Assembly (NCBI RefSeq): GCF_002443255.2
Contig: NW_019211455.1
Location: forward strand, 31,151,778 to 31,215,777
Origin: Varroa destructor
Lineage: Eukaryota; Arthropoda; Arachnida; Mesostigmata; Varroidae
Direction: 5' to 3'
DNA length: 64,000 nt
Part shown: piece after piece, positions 1 to 11,898 of the stretch
Layout of the letters: each line of letters starts with the position of its first letter
How positions within the stretch are numbered: the stretch's first letter is position 1
Translations under genes and position numbers: made by a program
Notes under the pieces: model-generated
The model's input: the letters and a program-made list of their open reading frames with translations, nothing else
What the model was told of the DNA's origin: nothing
Database searches by the model: none

Positions 1-850
1 GTATAGGTTCTTATTACCAAGAAAGCTGTTCAATTGCAGAAATGTTGTGTAATAACCGTTTTACCAATTCTGGTTCGAAAATGATCAAACACAAATGAGT
101 TATTGAATGAAGCATGAATTCTCTCTATTTATATTAGTCAACTCGCTTGATGCCGCGTCTTCGCTAGAGGGTACCTTACTGCAAGGAACATGTTGCTTAT
201 AAAATTCGCGGACGCCTTCATTAGGGCAAGTAAGTGAATCACTCTTGATATTATGAGTGATACTAGTGTTTGCTATAGTGTTATTTCCACTTCTATAAAT
301 ACATAGTTCGATCTAAATGATGCTACCAGGAAGAAGCTGAGGATCAACAAGTACTGCAATTGTGGCCTTGAGATTCACGCGTTCCTATTAACAGCTCAGT
401 AACTGAATGTGCATTTAAAAATAAATGGCAAACCATCTGAAATGTCTTCATTTGGAAGTAGGGCGGCTGCCGTAAAAATAATACCAAAAATAAGGTTATA
501 TTATTTCGTTTTGACGGGTTCAATGAGAATCTTGACTATATCGCTTGTTGAAGGCTTTTCCTGTATAGGATCTCATGCACTCTTTAAAGTTATATGCATA
601 TTGGATGATTCCATGCAGGTCAAGTTCTGTTCCGAAGCTAATTCCGAAGACGCAGAATGTTTGTAGACGATCTACTATACATTAGCGATATCGCAATTTG
701 TATATTTGATTATAAATTTGGGGAGCTGTCGTGACATATATAGGTCTCACAGTTTTGCTTGATCTTCATTTCTAGCAACGCAGCGTTCCAATAATCTGCC
801 TACGACGAAAAGTACACTTCTTGCCTAGGTTTTCTATGTTATACCATAAC

Positions 851-862
851 ATATATATATAT
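851..862. repeat. Short (AT)n tract
   Basis: Six AT units in a row. It is a simple microsatellite with no visible link to a gene. Confidence 0.8.
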
Positions 863-1899
863 TGAAATGATTCAGTCAAACACTGCAGTTAATAGTCGAA
901 CACACGAGACCTACATCGCATTGCCCGTAGGGAGATTCGAACCCAGGAGTGCGAGTATTCAATAGCAGTTAAAAATATACATCCAAAGTTGTTGCAGTTA
1001 TGTCGTTTATGTGTTATGCAAGTCGATGGTAAGATGCTCCCAAAGCGCTTGTCAGCACTACCCCGCTATAATCTTTGGGGAAGTACCACTGTAACATTAG
1101 TTTACTGTGATATGAGCGATTACGCTATGTTAAGATATATAAATATCTACTTTAAGCCTAACTGAAAAGAAACGTTTTTACACTAGTGCAAAATACGTCG
1201 TACTTTTGTGACAAGGACCATCCATTAATTAGAATATATCACTCGAGAACGTTAAGCGGAACCGCTAAGTGTGATAGAGAAAACAGATTTTTCCCTGGAA
1301 GCATTGAAGCCAGCGGCTCGGATGCACTCGATCGATAAACGCACACATTCAAGTCAAGTGAGGAAGAGGTGATAGAAACGGCCGTATTTAGCGATTTGAC
1401 TTCACGACTGGTCTTCAGGAAGCGTTACACGATAAGCAGAGCCTAAATACAGCTGGTCCGTTACGGTTGTTGAATGTATTTTGGAAGTTCCCAGTGGCAG
1501 TGGTGTAATAGAGTGTTACTTTAACTGGGGTACTTGTAAAGTGCAATTATAATGCTTACTTTAGAAAAATAATTATCCTAAGAAAAGCAAAACTACTTTG
1601 GCTAATTTGTGTCCGATTGAAATCGGGGTAAATTATAGGCCTCGCATGTGACCTGAGTTATCAACTATAGCCATTCTTGAAAACAACAATTCACACTATA
1701 TCTAAGCCCTAATTTTCTGCGACTCGGCCTGCATGACTAAATACACTAGCTGGGTCAATTCTAGACTGATGGATTGATGGCTATTTAGTTAAACACATTT
1801 ACTCGTACTTCAGTGTAGGTGTTCATAGTCAATGAATGATTGCCACTTAGTTGGACAAGGTTCTTGTGTAGATCTTCTACGCTGAAACTTGTTCCTGTT

Positions 1900-1954
1900 C
1901 CTACGAGCTCGTGGGTAAGCTTCGCTAAGGAGGCAGTCGACAAGCGCTCGTAGG
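1900..1954. repeat. 9-bp inverted repeat with 37-nt spacer
   Basis: CCTACGAGC at 1900-1908 is perfectly complementary to GCTCGTAGG at 1946-1954. If transcribed, the pair could close a stem, and a G-U pair could extend it by one. Arms of this length and spacing are near chance level in 64 kb, so no function is claimed. Confidence 0.5.
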
Positions 1955-3089
1955 GTCTAATCAAGTCTATTATGCCTTTTGACGGCTCACAGGTATATAG
2001 GATTATAACCCAATTTGGATGATGATTATTATAGAAGGCAATATATTCTTGCTTTAGAAGAGCAATGAAATATAGTAATGACTTGAAGACGTACTTACCT
2101 AGCGTATTTATCTTATCTCAATACGAGTACCGAGATATTTTAATAAAGATTATCCAATCATATATCTCAGTTAGCTTAAAATGTCGATGGACAGTGATGA
2201 AGTTATTGGAGTGATTAGTCCGCAGGGGATAAAATATTGCTGTTTTACTCTACTATGTAACGCAGGTACATACAGTCAGCATGTGTTCAGCATGCAGTTT
2301 GGAGCCAATATTAGCTATGTTGTCTGTTAATTTGGCCTGAGGAGAGTGATGAAGAATTGTAAGGCACGAATCGTTCATAAATGCCCTACTGATCGCTACT
2401 GTCTACGTATTCTTGCACGCGTGTTCACCGATGCGGGACCTCACAGAAAAGCAAAGAGCTACGGTGCGGGGCGATGAAAGGAGCAGCTTGCTGCTCTTTG
2501 GGGCGTCCATAGGGCCGGCGAGAAGACTCAAATCAAACAATAGCAAATTCGTTTGTTAGAACGTTTGATATCTTACCGGAAGTACTACCAAAGTTATCGG
2601 GTAACCAGTTAAAATGAATCATCTGTAAGTGCTAAGATGAAGTGTCTTTCGAAACTGACGTGTTTCAAAATCGCTCGGAATAAAACCTCCAGAATGACTG
2701 ACCAATGAAAGTGAGCAGTAAATGAATGAAGTCAACTAATCCGAAAGCGGACCAAACGATTCGTTCTGAGAGGTGAGCTTTGAATAGTTAGCGTAATAAG
2801 AGTTAGGCTAACAAATAAGGATAGTAGCAGTAAAATTCTTCAGCAAAAGGGAACAGATAGTCGCGTGCCTTGCGCCTTTGTACAATAACATATCGATATA
2901 CAATGCTTTATTTCGCTTGTAATATGTTATAGGGCAGCAGTTGGGAATAAGTGTGGGCAACGATAGCCATTCGGTCCAGACGATACAAGTCCAAATGGCA
3001 CGCTGTATACAACATATAATTATGGCCCTATTTACTTCCGAAAATCACCTGATAGACATATAAATATTCAGGTAGATGGCATACTTGTT

Positions 3090-3105
3090 AATTGATTAAT
3101 CAATT
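3090..3105. repeat. Perfect 16-bp AT-rich palindrome
   Basis: AATTGATTAATCAATT is identical to its own reverse complement. With the flanking T at 3089 it contains TAATTGATTA, which has the TAATNNATTA form recognised by paired-class homeodomain dimers. That family preference is established. Use of this copy as a binding site is inference, and AT-rich DNA often gives such matches. Confidence 0.6.
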
Positions 3106-3546
3106 TCATTGGTCTATCTTGTTCCCTTAAGTGTTATCTCGGTCAACGTTCGAAACTCAGTTTAGGCATGATCGGAACTTGCAGACTTTACTGTCTTTCT
3201 TGTTTTGTTGTTCCAGCGCTTAAGCGGTGCACGCAACGCAAATCCTCTCCGAACGAAGTTCCTGCTGAGGATGAGATTGATACCCATCATGGCTTAAACA
3301 GTAGCCATAGATCAGTTCATCATCGTTCAGGAATCGATAGATGTATCATGTAGGATTTTCATTACTACATTGTCTATTTAAAAGACCCATTTTCAACATC
3401 TACCTTGCACCTTGAACTATTTCAATTTGTAAATCAGCAATAACGATTGATTTTTTTATTTTCAACCCCACAATAGTCCTAGCTAGTATCGTGGTCCCTA
3501 ATATTACTGGAAGATTTCGCAATGCAACGAAATATTTGGATAGAAT

Positions 3547-3570
3547 AATTTGTTCCGTAATTTGTTCCGT
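3547..3570. repeat. 12-bp tandem duplication
   Basis: The unit AATTTGTTCCGT occurs twice head to tail with no mismatch. It looks like a recent replication-slippage duplication. Confidence 0.85.
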
Positions 3571-4799
3571 AAGTCGTAAGAAGAGTTACGCATAAACTGC
3601 TTATTGACGAAGATAGATCGTCGAAACAGGACGATAAATCAGACTCTTCTGCATTTGTTTGCTATACAGTACGTTTACTTGGCCTTAGCGAGTGGACCAT
3701 ATCAGGTCTAGCAGGGAGTGAGTTAACGAAATGCCACCCTATCTTTTCCGAGCCATTAAAAAATAGGTAACCAAATTCACATTAACCCCAACAAACGACG
3801 GGTCCGCATTGGTAGGCAATGTAACTGCATATGTTGCTGGTGTACTTCCCGATTACGTAGCGGGAAAGCTGGAGATGCAGGACCAGATAGGCAAAGAATG
3901 CATTAGGAACAGAAATGCTGGTTCTTTATCTACTGTTTGTAAAGACTTCTATATCGCCAGCACCCATTTGAAGCAATGCAGTGACAACCATAATTGTCAG
4001 GTTCACGAATCATCGTACATTAAGCTAACTTTAGTGATTGTTAAATTCTTCGTGTTTATAGAAAAAGTTTAGCGTTTGTATTGTTCACAGAATACCTCGT
4101 GCGCCATACGGCATTAGGGAAACGCGAAACGTTTTATAGAAATTTGTCTCTTCGTTCGATTGTTCGGTTTCTGCTATAGTCCTCCTTTTGTACGTTTTTT
4201 GCTCATTTAATGTTTTCGTGTTGAACAAACTCTATAGTGCATAGGTGGTTGTCCTATGAAGTCCCCAAAAACGACACTTAGAAAGACGATGATATAGACT
4301 CGAATAAGTAAACATATTTTGACGGGGCATTGCTTAAAGCTAAGGCAAATCTTTATTAGTGAAATGTGCTTTTTTAACTGTTGGACATTGACTAATTTAG
4401 ATTTCTCTCCGAGCTCGACTAACAGGAACGTTATCATTTCGAATTTTATATTATTATTCTATTTTTTTTGTAAGTTAAATTAGAGCAATATAGCTAACCG
4501 GTACCAGTTTATTGGTAGAATGCGGAGCCAATTCTTCTCCCCTCCTTTCAAAGTACGTCCTCAAAGCCTCTCTCTTCGAAGTGTTTTTGGCTGCTATATG
4601 TAGATTTTGCGCAAGCAGACTGCACAAGCAGTCGTACGTTCAGCTGATGCGGACTTTAACACCAGTGTCGTTCCGCTTTGTTAAAAAAAATCACAAACAA
4701 GATTCTCTACCTACACCAAACTCATGCGATATCGGCAAAAATGCTAAGTAATTGTTAAAAAGTAATAATACAGTAATCAGGTGCATAGATCTTCTTTAG

Positions 4800-4991
4800 A
4801 TGCGACCCGACCCAGTTGTACTCATGAAACCCAGCAGCGGTTGCCGAATTCCCGGTGCTAATTGTCCCATTATTAGTATTCCCGCTACAATTAGGCCGTT
4901 ACCCTGCTACTGTTGGCCGCCGCCGCCGCCACCACCTTACGCTAGATGCGTACTTATGCGTAGAGGCTCGATAAATTACGCAAATACATAG
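4800..4991 (+). other. Proline-rich open frame, exon candidate (unproven)
   Basis: A 63-codon ATG-started frame ends in TAG. About 15 of its 63 residues are proline, including seven consecutive prolines (residues 40-46) encoded by a GCC-type triplet run at 4915-4936. The ATG lies immediately after the acceptor-like sequence GATCTTCTTTAG, so the frame could be a spliced exon rather than a complete gene. Composition is clearly different from the surrounding AT-rich DNA. No family is recognised; a collagen-like or cuticle-like low-complexity protein cannot be distinguished from a chance frame over a triplet repeat. Confidence 0.2.
4915..4936. repeat. (GCC)n / ACC triplet run
   Basis: About five GCC units are followed by two ACC units. 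This is a short trinucleotide microsatellite, unusual here because nearly all other simple repeats are A/T or AG. Read on the plus strand it encodes the proline run of the frame at 4800-4991. Confidence 0.8.
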
Positions 4992-5578
4992 CGAAATCCA
5001 AGCGTTAAGCTAAATTTCACCTTCGACAGCACTTTATACTTGTGTGCTCGTCGTGGAAAACATTTCTTATAGTAGATATGTACCGTTAAATCATGCATCT
5101 ATAACTGAACTGGTCTGTCTGGCTGGTTGCCCAAATCGATTTTTTGAAACAATTAGGTGAAGCTGAACTTTTTTCTGGCTTGCTACGGTTTCATTCTGTA
5201 TACGTACTTTTTCCAAGAGGAAAAACAACAGCTCGAGCAGGGCAGACAAGCTAACCAGCAAACAAAACTCACAACTCAGGGTCGTTATAGAATATGTGGC
5301 CTCCGTAGTTCTTTATTGTATTATGCTACTATTATGTATTACGTCATCTTAACAATATTTCTTGAAAAATTATTTTTACTCACACGTCGAACCTCTATTA
5401 AACTTATGCTGCGAATTATTTAAAATTTATTTTATTTTTAAAAAAAAAACCAATTTCTGATACGAGTTATACTATTTTCAAATCATACAATAGAACAAAT
5501 CATTAGGCTCAATACAACTCTCTCCGTTATAGCGAATAATATCAAGGTCGAGGAGAGCTGCCAAGAAGGATCGAGATG

Positions 5579-5607
5579 TCAAGAGAGAGAGAGAGCGAGA
5601 GGGGGGG
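5579..5607. repeat. (AG)n microsatellite ending in G7
   Basis: Seven AG units are followed by one interruption and seven Gs. GA tracts of this kind can be bound by GAGA-type factors in arthropods, but there is no promoter context here to support that. Confidence 0.85.
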
Positions 5608-6716
5608 AAAGTTGCTGAACCTGCAGAATGAACCAATGGCAAGCGTAGGGCAAATGATCGTCAGCAGGAACGTTTCGAACAAAATTTAGCGGCAACAAAA
5701 GTTTGTATATTTACCACATTATCGTTAAAGCTCATGCTCACTCAAACACCATAGAAAATTAACGTTTAATTGTGGAAACAACTTGTTTGAAGGGTAGGCC
5801 ATTAGGAACAGCTGGTTAAGTATTAAATAATGTACAAATGGTTGCAGAACTGGATGAATTGTACACAACTATCAAAGGCCTTTTAGAAAATATCAGGTGA
5901 TTTTTTTCATGTCACTGGGAAATGCCGTCCCTTTAAGGAATCGTATAATATTATATTTCCTACACAAGGCGCTACCTTCCATCAAATGAGATTATCAATA
6001 CTATACAAATTCCGAATTTCGTGCCATCGTCTAAAACTCTATTTCAGATGGACAACCCCTACAAGAGTTACCAAAAATGTGCTAAAGATTACATATCATT
6101 ACTGATCCGGATCGGCTGTCAGACGAGCACGGAAAAACCAATAATAACACTCAGCTAGCGTACGAAATAGGACTCATTGTTCAAAATGCAACAGGACCAG
6201 GTACAACCCCGCGATACGTTATCCTATGGTACTAAACTGTTCCCGCAAATAAAATGACCAAAAGGGGCAAACGAACAACAAGAACAAGTTTGCACACGTT
6301 TTTTTACTATTAGCTTCATTTAAATGCGAGACAAGACACATGGAAGAACACTAGATACCAGTCATGATGCGCGTATGGAGTTGCATTACTAATCCTGACG
6401 ATTACGAGCAATGCGCATTAGCCTGTAATTTAAAGTCAGCGTACGACCGGAAGGTTGATTAGTGTTAATCGAAAGAGTGGTGTGGCTTAAAAGTTTTTTT
6501 CACAAAATACCATTAAAACAAAATCGACGATCAGTCGATTAAGTTAACTGACTTAAATTATGCCCTTATCTGATGTAGACTGACCTATTAGCAGTCTTTC
6601 TTATTGGCTAGATCGTAATTACGGAGTGGTTTAAGGAGTAAATCGACTAATCAATTATTTAACGATCGATCCGAAATAATGCTGTCGGAACTGCTCCTGC
6701 ACCTTACCCCACCGAA

Positions 6717-6731
6717 CCGCGTCTGACGCGG
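6717..6731. repeat. GC-rich hairpin, 7-bp arms
   Basis: CCGCGTC and GACGCGG are perfectly complementary around a single T. The element is GC-rich and contains three CpGs, which stands out in this AT-rich neighbourhood. Confidence 0.7.
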
Positions 6732-8178
6732 CGCAGTGTTTTCACAGCGGCTGAGGTTGCTGGGTTTATGGCCAATCTAAAAACACATGCTTCGGTCGGC
6801 ACTGTTAGCTGCACGGTCCGATGGACGCGGCTTCATTCAGTAAAGGTCATAGGCGTTTCGTAGACTCCAGAACTGGCAGCTGTGCAGTACTCTCTCCTGA
6901 GGGTTAGCCGAGAAAGAAAATACCCTTGTAATATCTTAATAAGAGACCCTTTGTTAGTATTCTGACCTTAGCATCAACTTGGCCATCCAGTGATATAGCT
7001 ATGCCGATCTGACACAAAGGGCTTCTGCCTCCAGCATTCCGCACTGCAACGCTGGAATGTAGATCCGACGTCTGTTCCGCCGAAGATAGTTTCTCGCGGC
7101 GAAGCCTTCTATTTGTGTCCTGTCTCCTTCTGACGACTGTACAGACTCCGAGTTCCACCATCACTCCAGTATGAAGGGCCGTGGTGCGTGAAGAAGTACC
7201 AAATACCTGTCCAACCCCGCTTGCGGCATAGCAACTGTACTAGACACAAGCCCCCTGGTTTCCACGAAGTGGTAGAGAAGCTTCTCATCATAGCTCATTT
7301 TTTTGAATCGCTTCGTTTATTTTTGTGGGCAACGCTAGCAAAAAAAAAATGCTGGCTCTATTATGCAGCTGTACCTTGAATGAAGGACATACAATTATTT
7401 TATAGCGTTAAGCTCAAAGTATCGACAGTTTGGCTTTGCATTAACTACACATGTCTCATTTGTCCTAGTCTCAGTTCTTTATTCTAATATACACCAAATT
7501 CAATGTAAACATATCGTAATTTTTTGCAGTCCTGAAAATAGATCTTGCGCTCGATCGCGGCAATTTACCCGAGCTTGCCTTTCGCTTTATCTGGAGTTAT
7601 TTCGATGGTCTTTAAGCCCTTGCTATCCTGGTGTTTTTTCAGTTTAAAATAAGGAGAAGCTAATTCCACAGGAATCTAGATAAGACGAATACGGGGTCGA
7701 GGTAACGTGAATAGCGAGTTTTTATGCAAAAAAAAAAACTGCATATAAGTAACGATGTATGAGCCGATACACTCTAACAGTAAAAAATCCACGATCTGTT
7801 CTCTTAAAGTTCAGATCTATCTTAGCGGCCGCGTAATGTGATCTTCATAAAAATATTGACATACAGGTTTTCATCGATCTGAGATTACCCATTAAAGCGA
7901 TGTCTAAGTAACTGTATTTTTGTAAACATATCATTCCCGTACAAGCTCGTCACCTTCGATAGAGCATTAGAGAAAATTTACCGTCTCTTTAAGTAGGTTA
8001 AGGTTTCCTTGGAATAGTTGCTGACGGATCTGTATATGCGGATAGTTGGTACCATTTGTGTAGTCGACATTGATCTATGACCTTTGCCCCAGAAGCCTTT
8101 TATATCACGGGTGTTACTTAGGAGTACATGATTTAGTTTTTAACACAGAGCATAATGTACGCTATTTAATACTCTATC

Positions 8179-8199
8179 TTTTGTATTCAAAATACAAAA
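8179..8199. repeat. Hairpin, 9-bp arms, 3-nt loop
   Basis: TTTTGTATT at 8179-8187 pairs perfectly with AATACAAAA at 8191-8199 across the loop CAA. It is AT-rich, so the stem would be weak. Confidence 0.75.
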
Positions 8200-10394
8200 T
8201 AGGCCTCCGAATGCTCTGCAATTTGGACTACGCACTGGAAGGCAAGCCAACGGGGCAACACAAGCCCAGTGAAAAATCGGCATCTAGCCGACGAAAGCCG
8301 ATAATTTTGTTGATCTTTTTTGTTCTGTAATACTGCTTCGATTTGTTCGCTAAATACGAATGCGAACTTTAATAATAAATAACCTTTAAACGTCGTGCTT
8401 TTAGAAAAAAAAAAAAAGTTTCTTCGTGCTTAGTATTAAATATTTATTCGTTCCAACAATGCGTAGGCAAGTAAGTACACCAAAACCTAGTACTCTTCTA
8501 CAAAATTGATTTCCAAAAAATGATGCTCCATTCATCAGAGACTGGTCTGATGACGGTCACGAGCATCATATTGTATAACCAGCTTTTGATATATGATTTT
8601 TCTTTAATATATAAAAGGATTTCACCAAAAATATTCGAGGCGAGATATGCTTACTAAAACGCTGACCCGTAAACACTAGCGCCTAGTCGAATATACTAAT
8701 GTGTTAACATTATTGTTGCAGAGGTATGTAACCTGGAGTTCCGCGGTGAGTATAGCTAAAACCAACTTCTGTTGAAGCCACGGAGCACAAGGATTGACGT
8801 CGCGCTTACGTTGCCGATATCTGAGGAACGATAATAAAGGAGAAAGCAGCTTGTTTTACCGGAAATCGTTCCGGGATTAGCTAACGATAATACAAACAAG
8901 GGATTTAAAAATTTTAAAAAAACTTCCAAACGCAGCTTTGAAGGAACGTGTTTTTACGCTGAAACAAAACTGATGCAGCTCTCGAGCAGCTTACTCATAG
9001 GCTTGGTGTTTCGTCGACGATGGAACTGGCAATTCAGTCTGCCTCACTCTTTCAGTCTTGATGTCGTACAGCTGGCAACAAAGAACCCGTAGCAAACGCA
9101 AGGTGGATATAACCTTAGTGGATTTGGACAGATAAAAACGGCTACGGGAACATAGAACCGCTAGCTGGTTAACCAACTTCACTGACCTAACTCTCTTTGC
9201 ATCAGTCCCCAGCGAAAAGTTGTCAGATGTTGAAGCCGCACTATTGTCGAGCATGGCTACCCTGAGAAAAGAGGCTTCGACGGATAGAATTTAGTTAAAA
9301 TCAGCCCATATTATCGGGCCTTTAATTACAAATCAGTTTCCCGATCGTTCGATTAATATATAGGACTAAATATTATGCTCGTTTCATCCTAGTCCAACTA
9401 AAAAAAGCTATCTAAAATAAAGAACACGACGCGTATCAACGAGTAAAGAGGCATGCATCGCTCCTTCAGTATGAAACGTTATTCAAGATGACGCAGTTCT
9501 ATAATAATGCAACATTTTACGGCAATTTTTTTGTATTCAAGATGCATTTGTACCCTTCGAAATCTAGGACCGTACACTCGAGTATCGTCACCTGGGCCTT
9601 TAGTAGGCGACTGGTGGTGACTTACAGGAAAATAGTAATTCAGTGGTTTACAAATTCGAATTCATCTTGGAACGACACCGGCGGAGACAACTCGCCATAT
9701 ATATTTTATCCTCGCTAAGAAATCTATTATTTGAAGCACCGCAAGCTGCTATTTCAAAAAAAAAAAAGTTAAAGAATCGAACTCGAAAATGAGTCTCGTG
9801 AAGAACTCCTGCGAAGACGAAAGACCGAAGAGCTAAGAATTGTGGTGGAAACCGCCGTACCACGAAATGCATGAGTGTTAACATCTAGGCTTGGAGTATA
9901 TAGAAATACCTATATGATGGTTCATCTTGCTCCATTGTGATAAAAAATAGATCTTAGACGATAGTCACAGGCGGCCAAATTATAGGGTGGATGGATGCAG
10001 TATCTTAATTCAAATATATAGCTGCAAAGGTTCATGGTATCTATTTTGTGATCTTATTCATTACGGCTTCATGTGTTCTGGTTTGTGGTATGGCAAAAGT
10101 GTGCTTTCAACAACTGGAGCAGACGATGATAATGCTCCGTATTAAGCAGTTAAGATTAATGAACAATCCTACATTGCGACAACGTTTAACCTCATACCGA
10201 AAGAATGATGGTGACGAAAATACCAGGGTTACAGTTAAAGGCTCCGAACATTGCCATTACAGATTACCATTTCCATCAAAATCTGGCAGCGTATTATTAA
10301 AATCTTAATATAATGACGAAATTGCCATTCAACAATCTCTAGAGCAACAAATTGACAAAAGTCTATAGATAATAACGATAGCGCATATTTTGAT

Positions 10395-10416
10395 AAAAAA
10401 AAAAAAAAAAAAAAAA
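10395..10416. repeat. Poly-A run of 22
   Basis: There are 22 consecutive A residues. It could be a simple homopolymer or the tail of an old retroposed element on the plus strand. No body of a SINE or retrogene is recognised upstream. Confidence 0.85.
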
Positions 10417-11211
10417 CGTTTAGGTTTGTTACTACACATTTCAATACAGAGAAACTAATTCTTAGACGAGAATGAACGCGTCTTGAAATTATTATGCCCA
10501 TTGTGCTGGCCAGCTTGTGTTCAGCATAGCAGTGTTTCATTAGCACGTGTCTGGCTCAAGCTATATTCTTACTAATATCCTGCTCACGACCTCAGACAGC
10601 CGTGTAGACCCAATGTTGGCGTGAACCCAATACAAATCGTACAAAAAAAAATCTCTTTGGCATACTAATCCACTTAATACAGTGGCGGAAGTAACTGTAA
10701 CCGTCTGTAAAGTATCAATTCTCACGTATGAAACAAAATTTGCATGCTAACTAAACAGTGCATCAAACAAACCGACAGAAAACGACATGTCATGCATGAC
10801 TCTTCGTCATTAAGGCGCAAGGACATCGTGGGTCCATATCTAGCTGGTGTAACAGATTAGGTGCCCAGCAACCAATGACAAGGACTATTGCATATAGCAC
10901 TTTACATCGGGGCTAGCAATTTGTGCGCCGTACCTTGGCTACGTCGAAATCATCGAGTCCATCAGGACCACAAGAAGAAGGTTATTGAAATGGACGCATA
11001 TATCGAAGCTATAGAATAAACAATGCAGTACATAGGCGCGTTGTTTTGCAATCTATCGGACTATCCTTGTGTTGAACAACTAAATAAAAACAAAAAATAG
11101 GTAAAAAAATGTGATAGGGTAGGTGAAAATCTAGCATACGCCAATAGTTTTCCCGTTGCAAGTACCCTGCTCCACATATCCCTATATCCACTTACGTAGT
11201 AATTTTTTCAG

Positions 11212-11362
11212 ATGCCGTATGATAAACTACAATTCGACTGGAGACCTACAATATCTAGACGTCCTAGGGTTGCAATTACGTTATCCTGTTATAGCTATTC
11301 TATTGCAGAAATGCTTCTTGCTTGATTTAATCGATCCCTTAGCAATATTTATTCCGAGTTAA
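11212..11362 (+). other. Open frame after a strong acceptor, exon candidate (unproven)
   Basis: The sequence AATTTTTTCAG at 11201-11211 is a good 3' splice-site match. In the frame that completes a codon with one upstream base plus the first two bases after it, about 49 codons stay open to a TAA at 11360-11362. The translation is balanced and leucine/isoleucine-rich in its second half, with no recognised domain. A second frame starting ATG exactly at 11212 is open for 36 codons and ends in TGA. Both cannot be real, which shows how weak the coding evidence is. If spliced, this would be a 3'-terminal coding exon. Confidence 0.18.
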
Positions 11363-11514
11363 TTTTGCCTACTACAATTTTTACAAGTTATCCTATTTTT
11401 CTATCGGAACTTCCTTACGGCGATGCTGTCATCATCTCATTGGCTTATTCTGACGTGCGATGAGATACCTTTTCCCGGCAGCACCTTTTCGTTTCCACAA
11501 GCGTTATTAGCGTC

Positions 11515-11537
11515 GAACCCATCTTTCAGTTGGGTTC
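11515..11537. repeat. Inverted repeat, 7-bp arms, 9-nt loop
   Basis: GAACCCA at 11515-11521 pairs with TGGGTTC at 11531-11537. A further TTGGGTT lies shortly downstream, so this is a small local repeat area. Confidence 0.6.
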
Positions 11538-11874
11538 ATTCAAGCAATTGGGTTGCGTTAAATACATCATTGATTAGTTCAACTAATACTTTTAGCTAAA
11601 ATGTTGATCTATCTTTCAATGGAACGTGTCATTTAAATACCTTCCCACTTGCTCACAAATTCACACCTGACATAAACTATTTTTCACGAACAAGCTCGTC
11701 GAGTGAAGCAAAATAGGAGAGAACAGAAAACGCGTATTTGGGATAAAGTGCTCTCTTACGAAGCTCGATTTTCCCGCGTGCGAGCCTCGCAATAGAACAA
11801 TGTAAAAGTGTTTGATATAGCGTTGAGCGTCTCAGCCCCTCAGCTGACGAACATTCTTGAATTTTACGATAGTC

Positions 11875-11898
11875 TTTTTTTTTTTTTTTTTTTTTTTT
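11875..11898. repeat. Poly-T run of 24
   Basis: This is the longest homopolymer in the window. On the minus strand it would be an A24 tail. No retroelement body is visible to its right. Confidence 0.85.

Larger units (their letters stand above)
1..4799. other. AT-rich stretch with no recognisable gene
   Basis: The open frames here (up to 88 codons) have no recognisable domain and are the length expected by chance. Visible structure is limited to a short TA tract at 851-862, a 9-bp inverted repeat (arms 1900-1908 and 1946-1954), a perfect 16-bp palindrome at 3090-3105 and a 12-bp tandem duplication at 3547-3570. A T-loop-like motif on the minus strand near 932-945 is not part of a foldable tRNA. 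I see nothing else that I can support. Confidence 0.6.

Noticed and set aside
932..950. GGGTTCGAATC on the minus strand, matching a tRNA B-box/T-loop
   Set aside because: The T-stem pairs poorly, and no D-arm, anticodon arm or acceptor stem is found upstream. At most it is a remnant of a tRNA-derived repeat, and even that is unsupported.
6904..7291. Overlapping minus-strand frames in a GC-richer patch
   Set aside because: Two minus frames and one plus frame overlap, none has a domain, and the GC-rich patch explains the absence of stops.
10182..10422. A22 tail with AACGTTTA near both ends, suggesting a 230-bp retroposed element
   Set aside because: The shared word is only 6 informative bases, there is no pol III box, and the frame at 10048-10308 shows no retroelement similarity. 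Chance is sufficient.
11510..11525. GGGTTCGACGC-type T-loop motif on the minus strand (also near 42391, 45607 and 52181)
   Set aside because: None has a pairable T-stem or the rest of a cloverleaf.
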